DNA of 64,000 nt from Manihot esculenta. Its lineage: Eukaryota; Streptophyta; Magnoliopsida; Malpighiales; Euphorbiaceae. The position numbers and the translations under genes were made by a program. The notes under the pieces are model-generated. The model made no database searches. It was given only the letters and a program-made list of their open reading frames with translations, and was not told the origin of the DNA. Shown piece by piece: positions 49,101-61,100 of the stretch. The stretch covers positions 31,113,342 through 31,177,341 of the forward strand of contig NC_035172.2 in assembly GCF_001659605.2 (NCBI RefSeq), read 5' to 3'. How positions within the stretch are numbered: the stretch's first letter is position 1; each line of letters begins with the position of its first letter.

Positions 49101-52100
49101 TTGGACACTAATGCAAGAAGCTGTTTTGAGTTGAGCTGGAAGAGGATGCAGCAGAGTAGTCTCTAGAATTGGTATCGGATGAGCCTGCAATTTCCTTACA
49201 TGCTATTTCTGGATTAAAAAAATTCACAAACTATGCAGTTAATAGCTGAGATTAGGGGCTGTCCAATTACAATACTAGTCGACTCGATAGCACACATTAT
49301 TTCATAAGTCAGGTTGCTGCCCAACGACTTAAGTTGTTGATTCAACCTCATGCTGGATTGCAGGTAGCGGTAGCCAATGTAGAGAAGGTTCCAAATACTG
49401 GGTTGTGTGTTGAACAGTGAACAATTTCCATTAGATGGTTTGTTCACCTTCCATTAGATGGTTTTGATGTGGTTCTTGGAGTACAATGGCTCAAAACTTT
49501 GGGATCTATTGTATGGGATTTCGAGGCTTTAACCATGGATTTTCTTAGAGAAGGAAAGCGGGTTACACTAGATGGCCGGCAACAAGAGCTCAAGCCACAG
49601 GTCCATTCTGTAAGAGATACAGGCGACTCCTAAAGTCAGTGTTGGCAAAATTTTCTTATTTATTTCATGAGCCGAATGGGTTGCCGCTCATAAGATTGTG
49701 TGATCATCGAATCTGTTTGTCCTCGCCTGTAATAGTAGTGCGATCATATGGCTATCCATATATGCAAAAGGATGAAATTGAAAAATAATGTGCATCTATG
49801 CTTCAACAAGGTATAATCCGTTCAATGCGCTCTCCTTTCTCATTTCCTATGTTACTTGTTAAAAAACAGGATGGTTCGTGGAGATTTTGTATGGATTATA
49901 GGGAATTAAATGCTAAGACTGTTAAAGACAAATTCTCAATTGCTGTAGTCGATGAATTGCTTGATGAGTTGTACGGTGCCCAATATTTTACCAAACTAGA
50001 TTTGTGCTCCTGCTACCACCAAATTCGAATGGATACTGGGGATGTGGGAAAAACAACTTTTTGCACACAATATGGCCATTTTGAATTCTTAGTTATGCCA
50101 TTTAGCCTTACTAACGCGCCTTCTACTTTTCAGGCACTTATGAATGATGTGTTTTCTCCTCATTTGAGAGTTTATACTCGTCTTTTTTTATAACATTCTA
50201 ACCTACAACAAATCATGGGATGAACATATAAGCCACATTCGGGAGGTTTTCACTTTGTTACGTTCACATCATTTATTCGTAAAGCACTCTAAATGCTCTT
50301 TTGGTGCTAAATAGGTATCTTATTTAGATCATGTCATAAGTGGCGCAGATCATGTCATAAGTGGCGCAGGGACGACAGCAGATGCGAGCAAAATTTCAGT
50401 AGTAACTAAATGGGTAGAACCTCATTCTATTAAAACCCTTTGCAGTTTTCTTGGCACAGGCTACTATCGAAAGTTTATTAAAGACCGGTAATATCGCAAG
50501 TCTTCTTACAAACTTTTTGAAGAAAAATAATTTTCAACGGTATGCTGCAGCTAGAGAGGCCTTTCAACAATTAAAGGCAGCCCTTGCAAACTCTCCGGTT
50601 TTTCAATTGCCAAATTTTGATTTTGAAGAATTTTAGGAAAATTTTGAATATTCTTGTATTTCACTCTTAATTTTTACAATTGGTCTACATGACTATTTAT
50701 ACACAAAGAATCATATCTAAACAGGAAGCAAATAATCAAATAATAATTACAGAGATAATTAAGGATTCTAATCAAATCACATCATATCCCTAGAATCAGC
50801 TAGGGATTAGCAAATAAGTCAACACTCCTCCTCAAGATGGTGCAAAGATGCCGCACATGCCCAACTTGCAAATCAGATTATGGTAGATTTTGTTGTTAAG
50901 CCCTTTAGTAAACACATCCGCAAGTTATCCAGTAGAAGTCACATGAACTAGGCTCAAGACATCGTCTGTTAATTTTTCTTTAATGAAGTGCCGATCAATT
51001 TCAATGTACTTCGTCCGATCATGTTGGACTGGATTTTGTGCTATACTTATAGCAGCTTTATTGTCGCAATACAAAGTTATCTTGTCTCTCTTGGGCAATC
51101 TCAACTCTTTCAATAACTTCTACAACTATAAGAGTTCACACACACTTTGGGCCATTGTTCTGTATTCTGCTTCAGCATTTGACCGAGCAACAATACTTTG
51201 TTTTTTGCTCCTCCAGGTGACAAGGTTTCCTTCCACAACTGTGCAGTAGCCAGAGATGGATCTTCTGTCATCGAGAGATCCTGCTCAATCTGCATCTATA
51301 AAAGCTTCAATTCGAAGGTGACCATGTTTGGAGTAAAGAAGCCCTTTCCCTGGCCTAGATTTTAGGTATCTCAAGGTGCGAAGTACAGCCTGCATATGAG
51401 TCTTGCGAGGGTCATGTTTGAATTGGCTGGCTAAACTGATAGCATAGGCTATATCCGGTCGAGTGTGTGAGAGATAAATCAACCTTCCTACCAATCTCTG
51501 ATATCTTTCAATATCCATGGACTCACTAGTTCCTACTTCCAACTTGTGATTACTTTCAATGGGAGATTTTGCTGGTTTACACCCCATCATACCGGTTTCT
51601 TCCAAAAGATTCATAATGTACTTTTTTTAGGAGATGAAGATTTCTTTTTCTGATCTAACCACCTCAATATCTAGGAAATATTGCATTTTTCCTAGATTTT
51701 TGATTTCAAATTCCTGAGCCAACGACCTTTTAATTGAGCCATTTCCTCTTTGTCATCACCTGTCACCACTATATCATCAACATACACAATAAGAAGGGTG
51801 ATCTTACCCTTATGATGTTTGATAAACATAGTGTGATCAGCATTGCTTTGTTGGTAACCAAAGGACATCATGGCTCTACTAAACGTGTCAAACCAAGCTC
51901 TTGGAGATTGTTTTAGCCCATATAAAACCTTTTTTAACCTGGACACCTTTATTTGTGTCTTCTCATCAGCGAATCTAAGAGAAATTTCCGTGAACACTTC
52001 TTCCTCTAAATCTTTATGGAGGAAAGCATTCTTCACATCAAACTGTTGCAAGTCCCAGTCCAAGTTGGCTGCGCAAGATAACAGAACTCTGATTGAGTTC

Positions 52101-55100
52101 ATTTTTGCAACTGGGGCAAATGTGTAATGGTTAGCTGCCTGCTTCCGGTGCGAAAGCCGTCCCACATCAGAAGATGATGGAAAATTGGAATTGTATATAA
52201 TAGCTAGCACGAAACTACTAAATAGCTTGGGTTAACCATTTTGGGCCAAGTGGAAAGTGGGCCCAAAAGTTATTTGAGCCAGTTTGGGTTCGGTTGTTTC
52301 AATTGGTATCAGAGCTAGGTTGGGTCAGACAAATTGTGCAGAGCTAGTGGGCCTGCGAGGAAAGGGCTACCCGTGAGAGACAAGGTGGAGCCGCCCGAGG
52401 TATTAGCGAACCACAATACCCAAGGGTCCGATCCTGGTTAGCAATTATAATCGATATAGTTACGACGAGGACGTCGCAAATTTAGCGGGACCGAGTGTAA
52501 TGGTCAGCTGTTCGCTTCCGGTGCGGAAGCCGTCCCACATCGGAAGATGATGGAAAATTGGAATTGTATATAATAGCTAGCACGAAACTACTAAATAACT
52601 GGGGTTAACCATTTTGAGCCAAGTGGAAAGTGGGCTCAAATGTTATTTGGGCCCGATTGTTTCAAAATGTCTCTTGGTAATCCACTCCATAGATTTGTGT
52701 GAATTCTTTAGCAACCAATTTGGCCTTAAATCGTTTAATTGTACCATCAGCTCTGTGTTTCACTGTGAACACCCACTTATAGCAAACAAGCTTCTTCCCA
52801 GTTGGAAGAGTGACAAGCTCCCAAGTCTCAGTTTTAGCCAATGCTTTCATCTCTTCAATCATTGCTTCCTTCCATTTAGGTTTTGCAAGAGCTTTCTTCC
52901 AATATTGTGGAATATACACAAAGGAAATAGACAAGGCAAAGGTTCTATAGGAAGGAGACAAGGATTCATAAGAAACAAAGTTAGAAATAGGATGTTTAGT
53001 ACAAGATCTGACCATTTTTCTTTGTGCAAGAGGTTTATCTAAGTCATTGGAGCATTCAAGAGTCGTGGGTAACTTACCAGAAGAAGATTCTTGACTGGGT
53101 AACTCACCAGAAGAAGATTCTTGACTTTGAGTAGACTGCATAATGGCTTCTTATGCCTTGTCTCTCCTTGAATACCTTCTCAAATCTGGTTTGTCCAATA
53201 GACCAATTCTTTCTCCCTGATTGGACATCTCCCCTGTCTACTAGAACTCAAACTCTCTAGTTGAACCATATTATCCAGAATCACAGAATTCGGGATCACC
53301 TCTTGTTCATTATTCTCCCTGAAGAGGTGAGTGGGTGGTACTGAAGTAGGATTCAGTTTCTCGGAAGGTAACATCCATACTGACTAAGTTTTTTCCTAGA
53401 GGGAGGGTGATAACACTTGTATCCCTTCTATGTCGGAGAATACCCAACAAACACACATTTAAGGGTTTTGGGGTCCAATTTCCCTGCCATCCTAGTATGG
53501 ACAAAACAAACACACCCAAATACTTTTGGTGGAATAAAGTATGAATTCTTTCCTTATCGAACCGCCAAAGGACTTATAAAGTCAAGGGTCTTGAGAGGCA
53601 TTCTATTTATAAGGTAAGTAGATACAAGGATTGCATCTCCCCAATATGCTTTGGGTAGATTCATGGTGAACATAAGAGATCGAGCTACCTCCAATAGATG
53701 CCTATTTTTTCTCTCAGCAATTCCATTTTAAGCACTAGTATAAGGACAACTAGTCTGGTGTACTATCCCATTACTCTCCAAATAAGCAGAAAAACTACTA
53801 TCCATGTATTCTCTTCCATTGTCAGTTTTCAAAATTTTCACCTTAGCATCAAATTAAGTACAAACCATCTTATGAAAGGATTGAAAACAAGAAAATACAT
53901 CACTTTTGTCTTTAATCAGATAGACCCAAGTCCTTCGAGTGCAACAATCAATAAAGGTGACAAACTATCGATTACCAGATAAGGAGACAGTTTGAGTAGG
54001 CCCCCAAACATCAGAATGAATAGTTGTAAAAGGAATTTGACTTTTATTATGACTCAAAGGATAGGATGTTCTAGTGTGTTTAGTATAGTCACAAGCATCA
54101 CAAAATAAAAAGCCAAACTGAGTTTTAGCAAACAAATTAGAATAAAGTTTTTCTAAGACAAAAAATAATGTATGCCCTAACCGTCTGTGCTACTGTATTA
54201 TTTCCTGATTGACATCCTTATTTTCTTCAAAACAGGTTTGAGATATTGAAGAATTTGGATCACCCTCCAACATGTATAAGCCATCATGCAGCCTACCATT
54301 GCTAATCCTCTTCCCTGTGCGAAGATCCTAAATAACATAATGATCAGGAAAGAATTCAATTTTACAGTTAAGTGCATTGGTGATAGCATTGACAGATAAA
54401 AGGTTGACAGGAAAGTGGGGAACATGAAGGGCAGATGATAATTTAATGTTAGATGTGCAAATAACAGAACCTGTTCCGGATATGGGAGTAAAAAAGCCAT
54501 CAGCAATTCTGACACTATTTTTGGTTAGAGAAAGAGAATAATTGAGAAAGCCTTTAGAAGAGTCTGTCATATGTCTATTCGCACTAGAATCGATAATCCA
54601 TGGAGCATTATTAAAAGGGGAAGCATTACCTGACTTTACAAAGTTAGATGTGGCAGGATGAAGAGGTGTCAATATGAGACAAGAGGCGCTTGAGACTCTG
54701 AAGTTCATTAGGGGAAAGGAACTCAGTCGTTGTTATCTCCTTAAAGGACTCCTCCACAGTTTCTGCTAAATTAGCTTGATTTCTGGAGGTACCTCGTTTT
54801 CCTCTACAGCCTCTAGTGGGACGATCATGTAACTTCCAACAAGTCTCTTTGGTATGCCTCGGTTTCCCACAATACAGTGTAAGTGATCTTTCTCAGAAGT
54901 AGGAGGCCGTGGTATGCTCAAACTAACAGTCAACCCAGCCTTTTCAACTGGTGCAATATAGAGCATAGCATGTCGACGACTTTTCTCTTGTTGAACATGG
55001 GCGTGGGCCTCTTCTAGAGAAGAGAAAGGATTTCTTCCCAACACTTGGACCCGAATTGGATCATATTTGTTATTCAATCCTACAAGAAAATCATAGTCCC

Positions 55101-58100
55101 ACTCCTTTTTAATCATTCTCCGAAATTTGACTGTATCTCCGGTGTAGTCTGCCTGGAAGTCTTGATAGTAATTAAGTTCCTGCCATAAGCCACATAACTC
55201 AAAATAAAATTGGGGAATAGTCATTTCTCCTTGCTTATTACTATGAATCTTATTCCGAATATCATAAATTTGGGCATCATTCCCAATCTTAGAATAAGTT
55301 AAGGACAAAGCCTTCCATATTTTTGCAGCAGTAGCAATTAACATATAGGACTTAGAGATATGAGGTTGCATAGAGTTAAGTAATCATGTCATAACAAGAC
55401 AATTATCCGAGTCCATTGAGGAAAATCTGGATCACTATCATCCGGTTGCTTTTTATTACCAATGACATAGCCTTGCAGTCTTCTAACCTTGATAAACAAC
55501 AAACAAGACCTTGACCAAGCAAGATAATTGGTTCCATCAAGTTTTATGGGACTAATTTGCAAAGAAGGATTATCAGAGTTTGGAATCGAGACCCTTTTAC
55601 CCTCTGCCATGGTAAAGATTTATGAATCGTGAAAGAATAGGAGGTATCCAAGGTTGTACACACAAGAGAGCCCAATCGATTCACCAAAAGATCGGGTAAT
55701 GGCACGGGAAGGCCGGAAAGATGGTTGGAATCGTTGCAGGAGTGATCGAAGCGGCGAAGCAGCGACAGGCGATGGGTCATGAGCTGGGAAGGGGAGGCGC
55801 GTGAGCCTCACGCGCGGGCTTTTCCGGCGTCGAAGCTGATCGATCGACCGCCGACTGTCCGGCGGTTCTCCTGGTGCCGGCGGTCAGAGGAGGGGAGGCT
55901 CCTAGATGGGTTAGTATCGAAAAAGGTAGATCTAGGGTTTTAAAATCCTAAAGAGGAAAAATTGAATTTGGACCAAAAAATCAGGAAAAGGCTTTGATAC
56001 CATGAAGAATTTTGGGAAAATTTTGAATATTCTTATATTTCACTCTTAATCTTTACAATTGGTCTACATGACTATTTATACATAAAGAATCATTTATAAA
56101 CAGGAAGCAAATAATCAAATAATAATTACAAAGATAAGTAAGGATCGTAATTAGATCAAATCATATCCCTATAATCAGTTAGGGATCAGCAAATAAGTCA
56201 ACAGATTTTGAATTTGTGGTTGAATGCAATGCATCTGGGGGAGGTATAGGGGCTGTTTTTCAACAGCATGGTCATCCAATTGCCTTTTTTCAGTCTGAAA
56301 TTGGTTGCAAGACACTTCAAACTAGCGGCGTGTGATAGCGAGCTCATTGGGCTGGCTAAAGCAGTCCAACACTGGTGTCCTTATTTATGGGGGAGGAAAT
56401 TCCTTATCCATACTGACCATTATGGCCTCAAATATTTGCTTGAACAATGTCTGGCCACTTCTCAACAACATTGGATCAGTAAGTTGTGTTTTGATTTTCG
56501 GGTGGAATACAAGACATGTTCTTTAAACAAAGTGGCCGATACTCTTTCTCGTAGAGATGTACAAGATGACCATGATGGTACTCTATTTGCCATTTTGCAA
56601 CCAACACCTCTGTTATTTGTGGCCGATACTCTTTCTCATAGAGATGTACAAGATGACCATGATGGTACTCTATTTGCCATTTTGCAACCAACACCTCTGT
56701 TATTTGTTGACGTGAAGGCAGAAAATGAAAACACACCAGCATTGTTACAATTGCGGGACAAGATACTCAATGGTGAATTGGATGATAGCTGAGCATTTCC
56801 AGATGGGCTAATTTATTTTCGGAACAAGGTTTACTTATTGCCTACTTCTCTAATTCATGTTATTGTAGCAGCAATTCATGATTCCACACATGAGGGGATT
56901 CAAAAGACCCTTCAACGGGTGCGGACAGATTTCTACTGGCAAGGGATGTGTTCCACAATTCGAGATTTTGAGACCTCATGTACTGTTTGCCAATGACACA
57001 ACTGAAAATTTACACCTGCCCGACTGTTAGAATCTTTGCAGCTTCCATCACGGGTCTGGTCTGATATTTCAATGGATTTCATTGAGGGTCTTTTCAAAGT
57101 TAATGGCAAATCTATGTTGTTTGTGGTGGTTGATCGATTTTTCAAATTTGCTCATTTTATCACTTTATCTCATCCCTATACAGCTATTATTGTGGCACAG
57201 GCTTTTTTCTCTACTGTTTTTCGTTTGCATGGCATTCCGGAGTCCATTGTTAGTAATTCGTTTTGACTAGCAATTTTTGGAAGGAATTATTTCGACTTTG
57301 TGGCACCAAACTATCATTTTCCTCCGCTTATCACCCTCAATCTGATGGGCAAACAGAGGTGGTCAATCACACTATTGAGATATATCTCAGGTGCTTTGTT
57401 GGCGATAAATAAAAAAATTGGGTGCAATGGATGCTGTGATCGGAGTACTGTTATAATACTTCCTTGAATACCTCTCTTAAGACCTCTCTATTCAAAGTTG
57501 TTTTCGGGCTCCACCAGAGTAGACACTTTGGATCAAGCATTACAAGAAAGAGATCTAGTAGCTGAAATTCAGTCCCGGCTCCAGGAAGCTCAAGCTCGCA
57601 TGAAAGAAACATACGACAAAAGTTATTGGGAGGTTCTATTTGACAAAGGTGCTTGGGTTTGGCTACGTCTCTATCCCTACAGACGTCTTTTTGTTACCAA
57701 ATAACATCATCATAAATTGGCTCCTAAATTTTCGGTCCCTTCCAAGTACTAGAAAGGATTGGAGAAGTTGCCTGTAAACTAGCAGCGGACAGCAAAATTC
57801 ATAACGTGTTCCACGTTTCCCTACTCAAGCCATCTAAAAGAGAACTTCCGATTGACATTCCTCCCTTGCCTCCCACACTAAATAGCTGAATCTAATCCAA
57901 CTCCAGCTCGCATCATCCAATCTTGGCGGAATCATGGTTCATAGGAAATCTTAGTTGCTTGGATTGGCTGTTCCGACACTAATGCCACCTGGGAATCCTT
58001 CTCTCATTTCCAATTCGCTTATCCTTCCTTTCCACTTGAGGACAAGCTATTTCCCTAGGCAGGAGTGATGTTATGGATGCATTGTAAGCACTACAACAAG

Positions 58101-61100
58101 CGCTCCAAACAGAATTAGAAGTCCACCAGCAGTAGAAGTTTATCGAGATCTATCTCTATCTGAATTTATTAAGTAGTTAGATTAGATTTTATCTTTATCT
58201 TATCAGCTAGATAAGTGACCAAGTTCAAATTAAACTCTGCTTGTATCTAGTTATTTGCATTGTAAGCCTCACTATAAAAAGGGATTATTAGTAATGAATA
58301 AAATAAGTAGAAACTATTTGTCAAATTCTTCCAAGTTCTGGAGCTCTCTTCTAATGAGCTCTGAGATACCCGAGCTCCCTCCATTGAGCTCTCATACTCC
58401 ATCATAGGTTCCACCCGAAGAGGAAGGAATCGTAATGAAGGCAAGGTCACTGAAGGCAGTTCTCCTACCTGCAGACCCCGTGACATGATCCTTAACAAGG
58501 GAGCTTAACAGGTTGACTATTGTATTACCATTTTGTGGTTAATTAGGAATTCCTTATCCATGGATGCACAACAAAACTAGGAAATAGCAACCCCGTAATA
58601 TATACCTCTATTACTTCTTTTATTTTTAGCACATGTACTTCTTCCTTTAATCCTTGCTGACCCCTGTAATGGTGAATTCTAAGATGAACTTAGGCTACAT
58701 TTGGTATGATGTATAAAAAATGTAATATTAATCAGAATTACATTGCAAATTTAATTACCTTGTCTGGTGATAGAAAAAAAAAAGTAATGTATTGATAATT
58801 ATATAATGTAATCAATCATTGCATACACAAATGGGTGTAATCACAAATACTTGTTTGGTTTCATTTATTATTAACTGCCACTACCACCATAACCATCCTG
58901 CCATTGCCACTGCCACTAGTATAACCATCTAGCTACTGCCATCATCAATTATTCGCTATAATTACCCCTAATTTTGTACCACCATAAATATATTTAATAT
59001 TAAAATAAAAACTTTCATTCTATTACATTACTTATTTGTAACCAAATATAGTAATGTAATGACAATTGCATTACATTATGTTACATCATTTATTACATCA
59101 TATGATTGATCACACTGAATTGTTATTACGTCTACCTGACATAACCTTGATTCTCAGTGGACTATAAAAACAAGAGGTGGGATTCAAATGTAGGTCTCGT
59201 TCATATTTATATTGTATTCATGAACTAAGTCTACGGAAGAATTTCTTTATATGATGTTGGACACTGTTGAGATACTTTCTATAAATAGCCTAGAATTATA
59301 GTGATTGTATGCATAATTAGAGATATAATTGTGTGATGTGATTAGAATATGATTAGGTTATAATTAGGGAATTAATTTATTCTTGTAAGTAGTATATATA
59401 CCCCAATTGGTTTGAGGGCAATCATCAAGCATTTTTTTCTCAAATTTTCTACTTCCCTCGTCTTTGTCAACATCGTTTTCATGGTATCTGAGCCAAAAAA
59501 TTTAGTTCAGCTGTGAGTGGCAGATTTGCCACCTTCCTCTGGAGACTTTCTGGAAATCAGTTGGTCTCACCACTTAGCCCACCATTCTTGTCACGTTCCA
59601 ATTGGCAACCTGGTGAAGCGCTACCACCAGAATCAGCTCCACGCGCCTCCACGCCCCGGCCAACCTATCTGACTCTGGTACACGCTCCGGCGCATGAACT
59701 GTTCTCCAGCAATCTTTCCTTCGGCATTGTCCCACGTCAGCGACTCCAGCCCACTCGATCCGGTCACCTGCCCACCTCTTTTTCACACGTCCCTTGTGAA
59801 CAGTAGCTTCAGATATACTGTTCACAGTCACAAATTCTCTTTTGTACAAATTTAGTCCCCGTAGCCCAATTAAATATTGCTCATTCTGCTAATTCTTTTG
59901 CTTATTTAACCAAGTCTTTACTCATTGGTTCATGGATCATCGACTTTGATGCTTCTAATTATATCTCTGGTAATCTCAATCTTTTCTCTACTATTGTTTC
60001 ACCTTCTAAACCATCTAAAGCTACATTAGTTAATGGTTCACAAACTCAAGTTAAAGGGATCCATAACGTATATCTCCTTCCTTTTATCCCCTTGACTAAT
60101 GTTTTATTTACTCCTAAATATCCATAAAACCTAATTTCTGTTAGCAAATTGATTAAAGATTTTCATTGTTCAGTCATCTTTACTGTTGAATCTATGGTTG
60201 TGCAGAACTGGAGTATTGGAAAGATGATTGAAACAGGATATGAGTCACAAGGATTATACTATTTTTCCACTTCTCACTCTCCAACTGCTTTTGTTTCTAC
60301 CACTTCCACTGAACTCATTCATAATCGTTGGGGACATCCAAGTCTGAACAAGTTACAAAACCTGGTTTTTAGTCTCTCTTCCTTGCCTTTTTTAGAATGC
60401 GAGTCTTGTCAACTTGGGAAGCAAACTCGAGCTTCTTTTTCCAAGCGAGTCAATAATAGGGCCACTTCTATGTTTGACATTGTTTATTCAGATATTTGAG
60501 GTGCAAGTCGGGTTAGTACAACCCTGGGATTTTAATATTTTGTTACCTTTATTGATAACTATTCTTGTTACGCTTGGCTTTTTCTGATGAAGAATCGTTC
60601 TGAGTTCTCTATTTTTCAGAAATTTTATGCTGAAATTCATAATCAATTTGTTGTTTGCATTAAGATATTGCGAAATGACAATGCAAGAGAATATTTGTCT
60701 TCCTTATTCACTCATTTCTTCTATTCAGGGTATTGCTCACCAAACTTCTTATTCTCATACCCCACAACAAAATGAAGATGCCGAGCGAAAAAATCGGCAT
60801 TTGACTAAAACAGTCTGCACCTTACTCCTACATCAAAACGTTCCATTGCATTTTTTAAGGGAATCTGTTCTTACTGCCTGTTACTTGATTAATTGAATGC
60901 CTTCTTCTGTCTTGCAGCATCAAAGTCTTCATTCTGTTCCATTTCCTAACTAGAATCTCACCCAGTTGTCTCTACCAGAATTCCATCCAATTGTCTTTGT
61001 GTGTTTTTGGATATATATGCTTTGTCCATGATCATGCTCCTGGAAGAGACAAACTTCAGCCAAAATCAGTTAAATATGTCTTTCTCGACTATTCACAGCT

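Larger units (their letters stand above)
50624..56203 (-). mobile_element. Ty1/copia retrotransposon nested in the intronic chromovirus
   Basis: LTRs of 201 bp at 50624-50824 and 56003-56203 read TGAAGAATTTT...AAGTCAACA on the + strand. GATTT flanks it at 50619-50623 and 56204-56208. A primer site (TGGTATCAAAGC on the minus strand, 55991-56002) touches the right LTR and a purine tract touches the left one (50825-50843), so it reads on the minus strand, opposite to SRFR1. About 16 differences between the LTRs show an old insertion. Confidence 0.93.
47362..58510 (+). mobile_element. Decayed Ty3/gypsy chromovirus in SRFR1 intron 21
   Basis: LTRs begin TGTTATGGA and end TTAACA: 47362-48130 (enlarged by a TRIM) and 58069-58510. 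Flanking GGTTG lies at 47357-47361 and 58511-58515. The iMet primer site (TGGTATCAGAGCC) is at 48134-48146 and a purine tract (GGCAGGAGTGA) at 58058-58068. The element reads in the same direction as SRFR1. Gag, protease, reverse transcriptase, RNase H, integrase and a C-terminal chromodomain-like end are all broken by stops and frameshifts. Confidence 0.9.

Noticed and set aside
59513..59806. Gag of the second copia element
   Set aside because: The frame follows the primer site but shows no Gag pattern; it is GC-rich and unlike its surroundings, so no function is assigned.
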